A stretch of 64,000 nucleotides of DNA from an uncultured Thermoanaerobaculia bacterium (GTDB lineage: Bacteria > Acidobacteriota > Thermoanaerobaculia > Multivoradales > Multivoraceae): contig OX638294.1 in NCBI GenBank assembly GCA_951812325.1, forward strand, positions 3,882,859-3,946,858, written 5' to 3'. Every line of letters starts with the position of its first letter. Positions within the stretch are counted from its first letter, which is position 1. A program made the position numbers and the translations under genes. Positions 7,975-17,426 of this stretch are shown piece by piece. The notes beneath the pieces were generated by a model. The model was not told where the DNA came from, ran no database searches, and saw nothing but the letters and a program-made list of their open reading frames with translations.

Positions 7975-10146
7975 TTACAGCACGCGGATCGACGTTGAGG
8001 ACGAGTGCTGGCCGTTGGCGCCGTCGGTCACGGTGACGACCAGGATGTAGTCGCCGCTGGCGAGCTTCTTTCCGGCCACGAACGTCCCTGACAACTGCGA
8101 GACGCCTGATCCGGCCCGGGCGCCCGGCGCCAGGACAACCTCGCCGCCCTCCGCCACCGGCTCGCCGTTCGGGCGGAGCACCTGGGTTCGGACGGACACG
8201 GACCCCGCGCCGAGATTCGCGGCGGCGAGACTGATCGGCGTCTCACCGCCCGCGGTGATCACCGGCTTTGCCGCGGGGATGAACGGATTGCCGTCCATCA
8301 GGAACGGGAAGCCAACGTCGAGCCGCTGATCCGCTTCTCTCTCGCGAAGCAGAACCCACTTCTTCGGCGGTTCCGGGAAGAGCGGCGGCTGGAGCGTCGG
8401 CGTCTCGCCCGGCACCGTGAGCACGGTTGTCGCCAGGGCCCGGCGTCCGGTGACGTCGTTGCGGATCAGTACCCGAACGGAGTAGTCGCCGGGGTTCAGG
8501 TCGAAGTGGCCCCAGTACTTGATCCCGCTCTGGCGGAGCGCCGGGCCGGCCTGGGCCGTGTCCAGGCCCATGGACCGGACGAAGAAATCGCGCACGATCC
8601 CGTGGTCGTCCAGGGCGTACGCGTAGATCTGGAGACGCAGGGTCCCACCCTGGAGGCCGGCCAGAAGATCCTTGCCCCGCGCCTCGATGAGCACGGGTGC
8701 GTAGGCCTTGCCGCTGTCGGCGGGGAAGGCGGCGGCGAGCACGGAGGTGTCGATCTCGCCCGCTTCCACTCCGCCCATGACCTGCTGCGCTGAGCTCAGA
8801 GCCCGTTCGAAGGGGTTGGTCTGTTCATAGGGCTTCGGGGCGTAGTAGCCGGGTCGGTGGACGACCCGTGTTCCCCGGGGAGCCTTCTTGAGCCGTACCC
8901 GCAGTTTGCGGAAGCGGCCGTCGTTCTTCAGGTCCCTGGGGTAGAAGGAGAGCAGGTAGGTGACGCTGGTCTGCTCCAGCATCTCGGACATCGCTTCACC
9001 CAGGTCGCTGAAGTTGGCGTACAGTCTGCCGTCGGTGTCGTTCGCCATCAGAGACAGCGAGGCCCTGTTGCTCTGGCCCTGCGTCTGAATCTGGCCGCTC
9101 ACGTCCACGGCCTGGATCGTGCAGTTCGCCTCGCGGAAGCGCTCCAGCATCTTGTTCACCGACCTCTGGGCGGCGCTGCTGCCGAAGAGCTCTTCGTTGT
9201 CCACCCGTTCGAAGTTGCCGTCTACCAGCCTCTGCTGCCGTTCCAGGATCTCGGCCTGCTGCTCCACCGTCACGCCCTGTTGACCGACAAGAATGGAGTC
9301 GTCGAAGCCCTCGGACAGGAAGACGACGTGCTTGCGTCCCTGAATGGACTGCATCCAGTTGGCCAGTTCGGTCATGCCGGACGTCAGTGCGTCGACCTCG
9401 CTTGCCGCGGCGCCGCGCGCCGCGGCGTCCTGCAGCACCTGCAACTGCTGCTGTTGTTGTTGCAGCTCGGCCTGCACATCGAAGGGCCGCTCGCTGGAAC
9501 CTTCGCCGATGTCTGCGCTCGCGGGGAGTTCGCCGCTCAGATCGCTGATCACGAGACCCAGGGGGTCGCGGATCGCGTCGGACTGTCTTTCTCCGAATCC
9601 GAGGCTGCGGATCGCCTCGCGGATCTGACTGCGGTCCGAGGTGAAGCCGAGCACGAGTTGGGGCCGGTTGGCGAACACCGCGAGGGCCACCAGGTCTGTG
9701 GGGTGCAGTTCCCGCAGGACGAGGTCGGCGGCGGCCTTTTGGGCGCGGCCGACCGCATCGGGCGGGGTGAAGAAGAGATCGAACAACAGCAGAAAGTGCC
9801 GCCGTGCGGCGACCGGTACCGGTTCCTGGGTCGCCCTCCCTTCGATGTTCGCCAGATCGACGACATCGAAGCCGACGATCTCGACCGTCTTCCGGTTGTC
9901 CTGGAGTTCGAAGTCGGCGGCCGTGAGATCGCGGAGGGGGGCGCCGGCACGGCTGACCTGCACCGGCACTTCCACCATGATGACTGTGGTCGTGTCGCTG
10001 AACTCGGCCTGTGCCTGCCGGGCGCCGCGCCCGCGTTGGGCGTCGGCCGCAGCCGCTGAGAGCAGCAGTGCGGCGGCGCAGAGAAATGCCCCCGTTCGGC
10101 CGGCTGGATGCGAGATCTGTTGGTCCGGAGGTCGGTGTTCGTCCAT
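7975..10146 (-). CDS. VWFA-related acidobacterial domain protein, exported (tandem paralogue 1)
   Basis: 723 residues, ATG at 10146 preceded by a good ribosome site (GGGAGA, about 8 bases upstream). Signal peptide: FLCAAALLLSAAAADAQ. Family opening: VEVPVQVSRAGAPLRDLTAA followed by DFELQDNRK. The VWA-like core begins at about residue 117 (HFLLLFDLFFTPPDA) and includes QGRKHVVFLSEGFDDS. A glutamine run (QAELQQQQQQLQ) sits in the middle and may be a flexible or coiled region. The part after residue 480 forms beta-rich segments such as GHFDLNPGDYSVRVLIRN. It lies 77 bases downstream of its paralogue at 10224-12458 on the same strand, so the two probably share a transcript. Function is unknown; the family occurs mainly in Acidobacteriota. 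Confidence 0.85.
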   Translation of the reverse strand: MDEHRPPDQQISHPAGRTGAFLCAAALLLSAAAADAQRGRGARQAQAEFSDTTTVIMVEVPVQVSRAGAPLRDLTAADFELQDNRKTVEIVGFDVVDLANIEGRATQEPVPVAARRHFLLLFDLFFTPPDAVGRAQKAAADLVLRELHPTDLVALAVFANRPQLVLGFTSDRSQIREAIRSLGFGERQSDAIRDPLGLVISDLSGELPASADIGEGSSERPFDVQAELQQQQQQLQVLQDAAARGAAASEVDALTSGMTELANWMQSIQGRKHVVFLSEGFDDSILVGQQGVTVEQQAEILERQQRLVDGNFERVDNEELFGSSAAQRSVNKMLERFREANCTIQAVDVSGQIQTQGQSNRASLSLMANDTDGRLYANFSDLGEAMSEMLEQTSVTYLLSFYPRDLKNDGRFRKLRVRLKKAPRGTRVVHRPGYYAPKPYEQTNPFERALSSAQQVMGGVEAGEIDTSVLAAAFPADSGKAYAPVLIEARGKDLLAGLQGGTLRLQIYAYALDDHGIVRDFFVRSMGLDTAQAGPALRQSGIKYWGHFDLNPGDYSVRVLIRNDVTGRRALATTVLTVPGETPTLQPPLFPEPPKKWVLLREREADQRLDVGFPFLMDGNPFIPAAKPVITAGGETPISLAAANLGAGSVSVRTQVLRPNGEPVAEGGEVVLAPGARAGSGVSQLSGTFVAGKKLASGDYILVVTVTDGANGQHSSSTSIRVL

Positions 10147-10223
10147 TGCAAGCTCTCCCTGTATTCCTCGGTGCTGAGATGTGGCGTTGTGGTCCCGGCG
10201 ACGCGTCGACTCGGCCGCCCCGG

Positions 10224-12458
10224 TCAGTTCAGCACCTTCACGGGGATCGAGTTGGCGGATATGGCCTGCGTTGCCTGATCGACAACCGCGACGCTCAGAG
10301 TGTAGTCGCCCGGCTCGAGACCGGTGGGCTGGAAGGCCGCAATCAGCTTGTCGAGACCGGCGATTCCGGTCACGGTGCGCTCGCGCAGACTGAGCGTGCC
10401 CCCGGCCATCGCCTCGCCCTCGCGGTTGGTCACGGTTGCCTGCAGCGTCAGGTCGCCCGAGCCGAGGTTGTAGCCAACCAGGCAGAGTTCCGCGCCTTCC
10501 GCATCATCGGTCAGCGGCAGCAGCGGCACGGCCGACGGGACATAGGGTTCTCCGTTCACCGTGAACGGATAGATCGTCGTTCTGGCGTACTGGTCGCCGG
10601 CCTGTTCGCGGACCAGGAACCAGCTTCCCGGCTCCTCGAGGAAGAAAGGCGGCAGGAGGGCCGGCTGCCCGTCCGTGTACCTGGGGACCTCCAACTCGAC
10701 TGTCGCCACGCCGGTCCTTCCGGAGACGGCGTTGCGGACGAGGACCCTCACGAGGTAGGCGCCGGGGCCGAGGTTCAGGTGGCCGTAGTACTTCAGACCG
10801 GTGTTGGCGAAGGTATCCTCGCGCCCGGCCAGGTCGAGCGTCACGACCCTGCTGAAGAAATCGCGCATCTGGGCCGTGTCGTCGGTGACGTAGGCGTAGA
10901 TCTCGACGGGAAGATGCCCGTCCTCATGCCCCCGCAGCAGCTCGTTGCCGCCGACCTCGATGATCACGGGTACGTACGCTTCGGCTTCAGCGGCCTGGAA
11001 CGGCGCCGCCAACACGTCGACCTTCAGGCCGTCCGTCTCCGTTGCGGTGGCGATCAGGTCCGAGGCGAGGAGGCGCTTCTCCATCGGGTGCAGGTCCCCG
11101 AATGGCCGGGGGGTGACGTACCCCATGCGGTGCGAGACCTGTGATCCCCGGGGCGCTTCGGCGCGTACCGAAAGCCGGTGCTGCGCGCCCGGTGGGCCCG
11201 GTGCGGAGGGCTTGAAGGACAGCAGGTACGTGACGTGGGAGGACTCCAGCACTGAGCGGAGCTCTTCGCCGAAGTCGTTGGCGTCTTCGTGGAATCCTCC
11301 GCCGGTCTCGTTGGAGATGTAGAAGAGCGCGTCCCGCCCAACGATGCGCGCCCGGTTCTCTTCCGGGAGGTCCGCCCGCAGTCCCGAGATGTCGACCGCG
11401 TGGATCACGGCGTTGGCGCGGCCGAACTCGCGCACCATCTGATTGACCAGGACCTGGAGTTGCGTGTTGCCGTAGCGGTCGTCCGTGTCGACCTCGGCGT
11501 ACCGGCCGTCCTGGATGGCCCGGATCTCGCGTTGCATCTCTTCGTCGAAGAAGTCCGGCTGGCGACCGAACAGCAGCCGGCCGTCGAATCCCTCCGAGAA
11601 CAGGATGACGTGCTTGCGGCCCTCGATGCTGCCAAGAACCTGCGCCATCTTCTGGAGCGTGTCGGCCCAACTCGAGATTCGGCCACGGGCGAAGCTCTTC
11701 TCGTATCTGGCCATCTGATTGCCGATGATCCGGAGGTAGCTGCTGACGCTGCGTTCCATCTCGCTGATGCTCCGGTTCACGCCGCCCGCGTCCAGGGAGG
11801 ACGCGATAGCGGGGCCCGGGGCGTCGATCAGGAAGCCGAGGGGATCCCTGGTGACGAGCTTCAGGAGACGCGGATTGCCGAGCGTGGCGATGGCCCGAGC
11901 CAACTGCGTCCTGTCCGGCGTGAACGTGACCAGGAGTTGGGACCCGGACTCCGCGGTATGCACGGCCACGGCGCCAAGATCGGTGGGATGCATCCCGTTC
12001 AGGACAAAGTCCTGCGCGGCGACGCGCGCCCGCGCAACCGACGTGGGCGTCGAGAACGTGAGGTCGAACAGGAGCAGGAAGTGCCGCCGAACGGCCGGCG
12101 GCAGACCATGGCCCGCATCCATCACGCGTCGTTCGTCCGGCGCGAGAAGATCGAGGTCGACGACCTGGAAGCCGGACAACTCCTGAAGCCGGCCCTCGTC
12201 GAGGATCCGGAAGTCCTCAATGGTCAGGCCGCGCACCGGCTCGCCGTTCCTGGAGACCACGTTGACCGGTACCTGGACTTCGAAGACGGAGGTTTCTTCG
12301 TCGAACTGCCGCAGATTCCCGGGATCTTGTGCCGGGACCGGCAAGACGCCGGAGAACGCCGCGATCATGGCGGCAACGACGACGCCCGCGAGGCGGCCGC
12401 CTCGCGGATGTCCCCGACCGGGGAGGCGACGGGCGGCAGACGACGTTTCGGGTTTCAT
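10224..12458 (-). CDS. VWFA-related acidobacterial domain protein, exported (tandem paralogue 2)
   Basis: 744 residues from ATG 12458. A basic N-terminus and AGVVVAAMIAAFSGVLPVPAQ form the signal peptide. Family opening: VQVPVNVVSRNGEPVRGLTI with EDFRILDEG. The VWA-like core starts at about residue 125 (HFLLLFDLTFSTPTS) and contains IEGRKHVILFSEGFDGR. The C-terminal half matches its neighbour in order and spacing: MEKRLLASDLIATATE, DGHLPVEIYAYVTDD, and LKYYGHLNLGPGAYLVRVLV against IKYWGHFDLNPGDYSVRVLI. This points to a tandem duplication followed by divergence. Upstream lies the double-hairpin repeat at 12572-12710, so any promoter is within 12459-12571 or inside the repeat. No function is established. 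Confidence 0.85.
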   Translation of the reverse strand: MKPETSSAARRLPGRGHPRGGRLAGVVVAAMIAAFSGVLPVPAQDPGNLRQFDEETSVFEVQVPVNVVSRNGEPVRGLTIEDFRILDEGRLQELSGFQVVDLDLLAPDERRVMDAGHGLPPAVRRHFLLLFDLTFSTPTSVARARVAAQDFVLNGMHPTDLGAVAVHTAESGSQLLVTFTPDRTQLARAIATLGNPRLLKLVTRDPLGFLIDAPGPAIASSLDAGGVNRSISEMERSVSSYLRIIGNQMARYEKSFARGRISSWADTLQKMAQVLGSIEGRKHVILFSEGFDGRLLFGRQPDFFDEEMQREIRAIQDGRYAEVDTDDRYGNTQLQVLVNQMVREFGRANAVIHAVDISGLRADLPEENRARIVGRDALFYISNETGGGFHEDANDFGEELRSVLESSHVTYLLSFKPSAPGPPGAQHRLSVRAEAPRGSQVSHRMGYVTPRPFGDLHPMEKRLLASDLIATATETDGLKVDVLAAPFQAAEAEAYVPVIIEVGGNELLRGHEDGHLPVEIYAYVTDDTAQMRDFFSRVVTLDLAGREDTFANTGLKYYGHLNLGPGAYLVRVLVRNAVSGRTGVATVELEVPRYTDGQPALLPPFFLEEPGSWFLVREQAGDQYARTTIYPFTVNGEPYVPSAVPLLPLTDDAEGAELCLVGYNLGSGDLTLQATVTNREGEAMAGGTLSLRERTVTGIAGLDKLIAAFQPTGLEPGDYTLSVAVVDQATQAISANSIPVKVLN

Positions 12459-12571
12459 GACCTTGGGCCGTCCTCTCCCGGGGCAGCCTTCGTCGACAAG
12501 GCTAGCAGCAGAGACCGGTTGCTTCTCCCGGGCCGTTGCCGCTGGCCGGGAGAGCGGCGCCGGGCCATATT

Positions 12572-12710
12572 CGACCGAGGAGCGACCCGGGTGGCGCGCT
12601 CCGCGCCACCCGCGAACCAGTCCGTGCGCCCGTCAGCGGGCGCACGGATGGCACGATGCTGGGCGGGATGCATGACCGATCGAATGCAGCGCGAATTTTG
12701 CCACGGGCTG
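12572..12710. repeat. Double-hairpin dispersed repeat, copy A
   Basis: 139 bases almost identical to the reverse complement of 52579-52718. It contains two strong stems: GGGTGGCGCG, a CTC loop and CGCGCCACCC (12590-12612); and CCGTGCGCCCG, a TCAG loop and CGGGCGCACGG (about 12624-12649). One base is deleted in the outer part of the second stem compared with copy B. It lies between two leftward genes and contains no convincing reading frame. The size and structure suit a small non-autonomous repeat. Confidence 0.75.
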
Positions 12711-12729
12711 CCAGGCCGCCCGACCGAGG

Positions 12730-13923
12730 TCACGGCGGCCCCCGTTCGATCAGCGCCGCGTACTTGCGTGCTTCTTCGTGCGTGGCGTCGAGGCGCAGGG
12801 CCCGCTCCACGTGGTGCCTCGCTTCGCGCACCCGGCCGGTCGCGACGTAGACCCGGACGAGGCCGACATGGACTTCCGGGAGTTCGGAGTCGGCGCGAAA
12901 GGCCCTGCGCATGTACTCCAGCGCCAGGACCGGGTCGCCGGCCGCCAGAGCGGCGTCGCCCCGGTAGACGTAGAAGAACGGGCTGGCCATGTTCAGGTCT
13001 TCGAGGACGTCGAGAAGCTCGCCGGCGCGGCCATGTCGGCCCTGGACCTGGTAGGAGCGGACCAGGTTCGTCAGCAGTGGAATGTTCTGCGGATGAAGCT
13101 CCAGGCCTTCCTCGTAGACCCGCGCAGCCTCGTCGACCCGGTTGCGCCGGAGCAGGAGGATGCCGCGGTTGTTGATCGCCTTGTCGAAGTCGGGCGCCAG
13201 CCGGACGGCGATGTCGAGCCACTTTTCGGCGGCGTCGAGCTCGTTCCGCATCAGGGCCTCCGCCCCCAGGTTGTTGTAGTAGTGGCCGGCGGCGGCCAGA
13301 TCGGTGATCGGCTCGAAGTCGCGATAGGACTTGGGGCGGTAGGGAAGAAAGTCGTAGGTCGCCATCTCCCCGTCGACGTACATGCCGGCGACGATGTGGC
13401 CCCGGCTGATCACCACGCCGTCCTCGTAGTTCCAGCGCTGGTAGTCCTCGACCTCGACGAAGAACGGGTTCAGCCGGCGTTCGCGCCCCACCGCCACGAA
13501 CAGGTTGACGAAGGACAGGCAGTTGCCCTGCCCCTCCGAGAACGTCTCGGCAGCCGTGCGAGTCGGACTCGGAGCGTACTGGAGCTTGATCCATCCGAAG
13601 ATGAAGTCGAGCACCGCGTCGCGTCGCCGGGTCTCGCTGCCGACGGGACTGATCCGGTCGGCAATGGCGGCGCCAAGGTCGTCGGTGACGGCGAACGGGA
13701 CGACCACCTCGTCCCGCCAGCCGCTCTCGAGGCGGCGGTCGAACTCGGAAATCAGCAGCTGCCGATCGTCCAGCGGCGCGTAGCCGGTGCACGCGGCGCC
13801 CAGGGCCAGCGTCAGCGCCAGTCCGCTTCGCCGCAGCGTGGCCGCGAACGGGGACTCGGGGGCCTGAAGCGGACCACTCGCTTCAGGCGGGCAGCGGGTT
13901 GCAGGCAGGTACGGAATGGGCAT
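12730..13923 (-). CDS. Transglutaminase-like/TPR lipoprotein
   Basis: 397 residues. I chose ATG 13923 because it has GAGGG about 7 bases upstream and is followed by a good lipoprotein signal (LALTLALGAAC). The longer reading frame back to 14133 adds a Cys- and Arg-rich stretch that does not look like protein. The middle holds GQGNCLSFVNLFVAVGRE followed by NPFFVEVEDYQRW and ISRGHIVAGMYVDGE, an order of Cys then His that fits a transglutaminase-like cysteine-peptidase fold. The C-terminal half is TPR repeats (AEKWLDIAVRLAPDFDKAIN; AARVYEEGLELHPQN; ALEYMRRAFRADSELPE). The architecture resembles periplasmic or outer-membrane transglutaminase/TPR proteins. Catalytic activity is inferred, and the Asp of the triad was not placed. 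Confidence 0.65.
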   Translation of the reverse strand: MPIPYLPATRCPPEASGPLQAPESPFAATLRRSGLALTLALGAACTGYAPLDDRQLLISEFDRRLESGWRDEVVVPFAVTDDLGAAIADRISPVGSETRRRDAVLDFIFGWIKLQYAPSPTRTAAETFSEGQGNCLSFVNLFVAVGRERRLNPFFVEVEDYQRWNYEDGVVISRGHIVAGMYVDGEMATYDFLPYRPKSYRDFEPITDLAAAGHYYNNLGAEALMRNELDAAEKWLDIAVRLAPDFDKAINNRGILLLRRNRVDEAARVYEEGLELHPQNIPLLTNLVRSYQVQGRHGRAGELLDVLEDLNMASPFFYVYRGDAALAAGDPVLALEYMRRAFRADSELPEVHVGLVRVYVATGRVREARHHVERALRLDATHEEARKYAALIERGPP

Positions 13924-14458
13924 GCGACGGCCCTCGCTGGACAAACGGCCTCGTCTGTTGCAGGATACCGGCACGCAACAGGCAGGGCCGTCGGGTTCTT
14001 GTCGTGGTTTGGCCTGACACGAGGCCTTCGTCAGTCGTACGCTGACGGGAACGGTGTCCGGACACAGGTGATTCCGGGGCGGAACGGTGTCGTGTCGGTC
14101 GGGTCGCGGGCAGTGCTCGGCCAAACGCTGCACAGCTGCGGTGTGGGAGCCTGTGAGGCTGGTTCAGATTTATGGATAACGTACCTTCTCTTGGATGTGC
14201 CGAATGTGCCGTCCTGCGCCAATATGGCGCAGTGCCTCCGTTGGCGCCGCGAAGGTCCGCGCGGGGACGGGGTTTCGCCCTGTTTGCCGAACTGGCCGGG
14301 TCCCGGCCGCTTCGGCACATTCCTTGCGGCGTTCCTGGATTCGTCAGTAGAGCCGAAGGGCTCTCGTCAAACCGCGGGAGGCGCCCCTTGCGCCGCGCAG
14401 AGCGCGGCGCCGGCGTGGATGACCTCCCGTACAACACTTCGGAGGGAGTATTCAACGC
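13924..14458. other. 535-bp divergent intergenic region
   Basis: This stretch separates the leftward transglutaminase-like gene from the rightward TonB receptor. It should hold both promoters. The clearest signal is a short palindrome at 14215-14231. Its right end carries the receptor ribosome site (CGGAGGG just before 14459). I see no supported gene or RNA here. Confidence 0.5.
14215..14231. promoter_or_regulatory. Operator-like palindrome upstream of the TonB receptor
   Basis: TGCGCCA, ATA, TGGCGCA is a perfect 7-base inverted repeat with a 3-base centre, about 230 bases before the receptor start. The form suits a dimeric repressor site, but no regulator is identified, so the role is a guess from symmetry and place. 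Confidence 0.25.
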
Positions 14459-17362
14459 ATGAGCAGACGCACAGTTTCGACGTTCGTCGTCGTCCTCTTG
14501 CTGCTTGTTGGCGGCCTCGCCTGGGGCCAGCAGACGACCGGCAATCTTTACGGCACGGTGACCGACGAATCCGGCGCCGCCTTGCCGGGTGTCAAGGTCA
14601 CCGTGAGCGGCATCGGCGCCGGCCGGGAGCAGTTCACCGATGGAAGCGGCGCGTTCCGGTTCCTGGCGCTTGACCCGGGATCATACGATGTGGCAGCCGA
14701 GCTTGACGGTTTCGGAGGTCTGGAGTATCCCGACGTCAACATCCGGTTGGGGCGCAGCACCAACGTTCGGCTCGTCCTGACCGCGGCTGTGGAAGAGACG
14801 ATCACCGTCACCTCCGAGAGTCCGTTGCTCGACGAGCGCCAGATCAGGGCCGGCACCAACGTGACGCAGGTGGAGCTGGAGAAGATCCCGACCGCCCGCG
14901 ATCCCTGGGCCATCCTGAGCCAGACTCCGGGCGTGCTCGTGGACCGGGTCAACGTCGCCGGCAGCGAGTCCGGCCAGCAGTCCGTCTTCCGTGCTCAGGG
15001 AGTTTCGAGCCAACAGAACACCTTCCAGCTCGACGGCACCGAGATCACCGACATGCGCGCGACCGGCGCGTCGCCGACGTACTACGACTTCGACCAGTTC
15101 GCCGAGATGTCGTTCACGACCGGCGGATCCGACGTCACGAAGAGCACCTCGGGCGTGGCGGTCAACCTGGTTACCAAGCGCGGCACCAACGAGTTCCGCG
15201 GCTCGGCGCGCTTCTACAACACCCAGGCGACCGGCTACTTCGGCGGCATGCTCAAGGCCGCCGAGCCGAACATCGACAGCCAGCTCAACCAGGAGAACGG
15301 CCAGCTGGAGCTGCCGGGGGCCCGGGTCCGCAAGATCGAGGACTTCGGCTTCGAGGCCGGCGGCGCCGCGATCCAGGACCGCCTGTGGCTGTGGGGAAGC
15401 TGGGGCCAGCAGGACATCGGCCAGAACAACGCGACCGGTACCGCCGACGACACCCTGCTTGAGAACACGGTGATCAAGCTGAACGGCCAGCCTTCAAGCA
15501 ACAACGCGATGGTCGCCTCGTACAACAACGGCGACAAGGCGAAGTTCGGTCGTGGTGGAGGGGGAAACAGACCACCCCCAACGACCTGGAATCAGCGCGG
15601 ACCATCGGCCCAGTATCGGCTGGAGGATCAGCACATCTTCTCGCCGAACTTCTTCCTCGTCGGCGTCTACTCGCATGGCGACTTCGGATTCGCGCTGCTT
15701 GCCCGTGGAAACCTGGCGAACCAGAACGGTCTTGACCAGGATGCAGTGGATCCAATGCGCGATTTCCCGGTGTGGTACGGCAACTACTTCTCCGGCTCGG
15801 CGGCGTCTCCGAACGACCTCTTCCAGGCAGACGCCAGCTACTTCTTCACCAGCGGCGCCACGGTCAACCACGAGCTGAAGCTCGGCGGCCGGTTCCGGAC
15901 CTACGAGAACCGCTCCGCGTTCTACGCCGGGCCCCGGAATACGTGGCACGAGGCGAGTCGTTCCTGGACCATCTACACTCGGGAGGACTTTGGCGCCCTC
16001 TCCGCCGACTACAACGCGCTCTACGCGCAGGACACGATCACGTTCGGGCGCATGACGCTGAACGTCGGCGCGCGCTGGGAAGACCACGGCGGTTCGAACG
16101 GCAAGTACGAGCTGCCCGCACATCCGACGCGCCCCGACCTGATGCCGGCGATCACCTTCGAGGGATCCGAAGCGGGCTTCGGCTGGACGTCGATCGTGCC
16201 GCGGCTCGGGGCGACCTACGCTCTTGGCGAAGGCCGCACCACGTTGCTGCGCGCGAGCCTTTCCCAGTTCGCCAACCAGTTGCCCACCAACTCGGTGACG
16301 CGGAACTCGCCTCTCGGCTACAACTATGTCTACGTGGAATGCGACGACCTGAGCGTCACGGAACAGGTCTGCTACTCGCCGGGTCGCGTCCTGTTCACGA
16401 ACCTGGATCTCGACGATCCGTTCAACATTCTTGACACGACGGATCCGAACTACGATCCGCCGGTCACGACCGAGCTCATCCTCGGGGTTGAGCACGAGTT
16501 CCTGCCGGAGCTCGTCGCCGGATTCGGCATCACGATGCGGAACGTGGACGACATCGCGGAATCTGTCGGTTACGTTGAGGATGAGGACGGCAACGTGCGT
16601 CTGCCGCGCCGTTCGGACTTCATGCTTTCCCATGTCGCCACCGGCACCGTGCCGCGCGGCAATGGCAGCTACCGGGTCCAAGTGTACGACCTGGTCGATG
16701 GGATCGACTTTACGGGCGGTAACCACCTGATGAACGGTGTCCGCTCCCGCGACTTCCTCGGTTACAACGTCAGCCTCACGAAGCGGCTGTCGGACGGTTG
16801 GATGGCCCGTGGCTTCTTCCAGTACGGCGATGCCGAATGGAATGTGCCCGACGAGTACTACAACCACTTCAGCCGGAACGCCGGCCGCGGCGGCGGAGAC
16901 GTGGACGGGCAGATCTACATGCAGAGATCGAGCGGCTCCGGCAAGGGCCAGCGCTACCTGCAGTCGAGCTGGTCGTACAATCTGAACGGCATGTATCAGG
17001 TTGCCCCCGACAGGGGTTGGGGTTTCAATCTGTCGGCCAACCTGACCGGTCGCGAGGGTTCCCCCGCTGCCTTCTACGTAACCGAGGACGTCCCGAACCT
17101 GGATAGTGCGAGCCTCAACGTCGTTGAGGACCTCGGTTCCGTGCGACTGCCTGACATCCACACGATGGACGTGCGGATCGAGAAGGAGTTCGCGCTGTCG
17201 GGTCCGATGAACCTGACGTTCGGCGTCGACATCTTCAACGTGATGAACAGAGGTACGGCTCTGTCCTGGATCGACGCCATTGGCGGAGCCAACGCTGGCA
17301 ACCTGGACGATCACATCGCACCGCGCGTGTATCGCCTTGGTGTCCGTCTGAGCTGGCGATAG
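14459..17362 (+). CDS. Oar-like TonB-dependent outer-membrane receptor
   Basis: 967 residues from ATG 14459, with GGAGGG upstream. Signal peptide: VVVLLLLVGGLAWGQ. Next comes a carboxypeptidase-regulatory-like domain (NLYGTVTDESGAALPGVKVT, about 27-110), then the plug (ITVTSESPLLDERQ; AQGVSSQQNTFQLDGTEITD, about 115-210), then a long beta-barrel with many aromatic, Asn-rich strands. The C-terminus YRLGVRLSWR ends in an aromatic plus Arg, close to the usual outer-membrane anchoring signature. Receptors with this design are abundant in Acidobacteriota and Bacteroidota and import or bind large ligands; the ligand here is unknown. A strong terminator follows, and no partner gene lies directly downstream, so it appears to be transcribed alone. 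Confidence 0.9.
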   Translation: MSRRTVSTFVVVLLLLVGGLAWGQQTTGNLYGTVTDESGAALPGVKVTVSGIGAGREQFTDGSGAFRFLALDPGSYDVAAELDGFGGLEYPDVNIRLGRSTNVRLVLTAAVEETITVTSESPLLDERQIRAGTNVTQVELEKIPTARDPWAILSQTPGVLVDRVNVAGSESGQQSVFRAQGVSSQQNTFQLDGTEITDMRATGASPTYYDFDQFAEMSFTTGGSDVTKSTSGVAVNLVTKRGTNEFRGSARFYNTQATGYFGGMLKAAEPNIDSQLNQENGQLELPGARVRKIEDFGFEAGGAAIQDRLWLWGSWGQQDIGQNNATGTADDTLLENTVIKLNGQPSSNNAMVASYNNGDKAKFGRGGGGNRPPPTTWNQRGPSAQYRLEDQHIFSPNFFLVGVYSHGDFGFALLARGNLANQNGLDQDAVDPMRDFPVWYGNYFSGSAASPNDLFQADASYFFTSGATVNHELKLGGRFRTYENRSAFYAGPRNTWHEASRSWTIYTREDFGALSADYNALYAQDTITFGRMTLNVGARWEDHGGSNGKYELPAHPTRPDLMPAITFEGSEAGFGWTSIVPRLGATYALGEGRTTLLRASLSQFANQLPTNSVTRNSPLGYNYVYVECDDLSVTEQVCYSPGRVLFTNLDLDDPFNILDTTDPNYDPPVTTELILGVEHEFLPELVAGFGITMRNVDDIAESVGYVEDEDGNVRLPRRSDFMLSHVATGTVPRGNGSYRVQVYDLVDGIDFTGGNHLMNGVRSRDFLGYNVSLTKRLSDGWMARGFFQYGDAEWNVPDEYYNHFSRNAGRGGGDVDGQIYMQRSSGSGKGQRYLQSSWSYNLNGMYQVAPDRGWGFNLSANLTGREGSPAAFYVTEDVPNLDSASLNVVEDLGSVRLPDIHTMDVRIEKEFALSGPMNLTFGVDIFNVMNRGTALSWIDAIGGANAGNLDDHIAPRVYRLGVRLSWR

Positions 17363-17426
17363 GGGGAATCCCCTCTCTTCCCCTGCTCAAGTTCTCTGAC
17401 GACGGCGTCGGCTTGCCGTCAAGGGA

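Noticed and set aside
9434..9470. A possible short tandem repeat (CTG/TTG units) inside the VWFA gene
   Set aside because: It encodes a Gln run in a conserved frame and is not a clean microsatellite.
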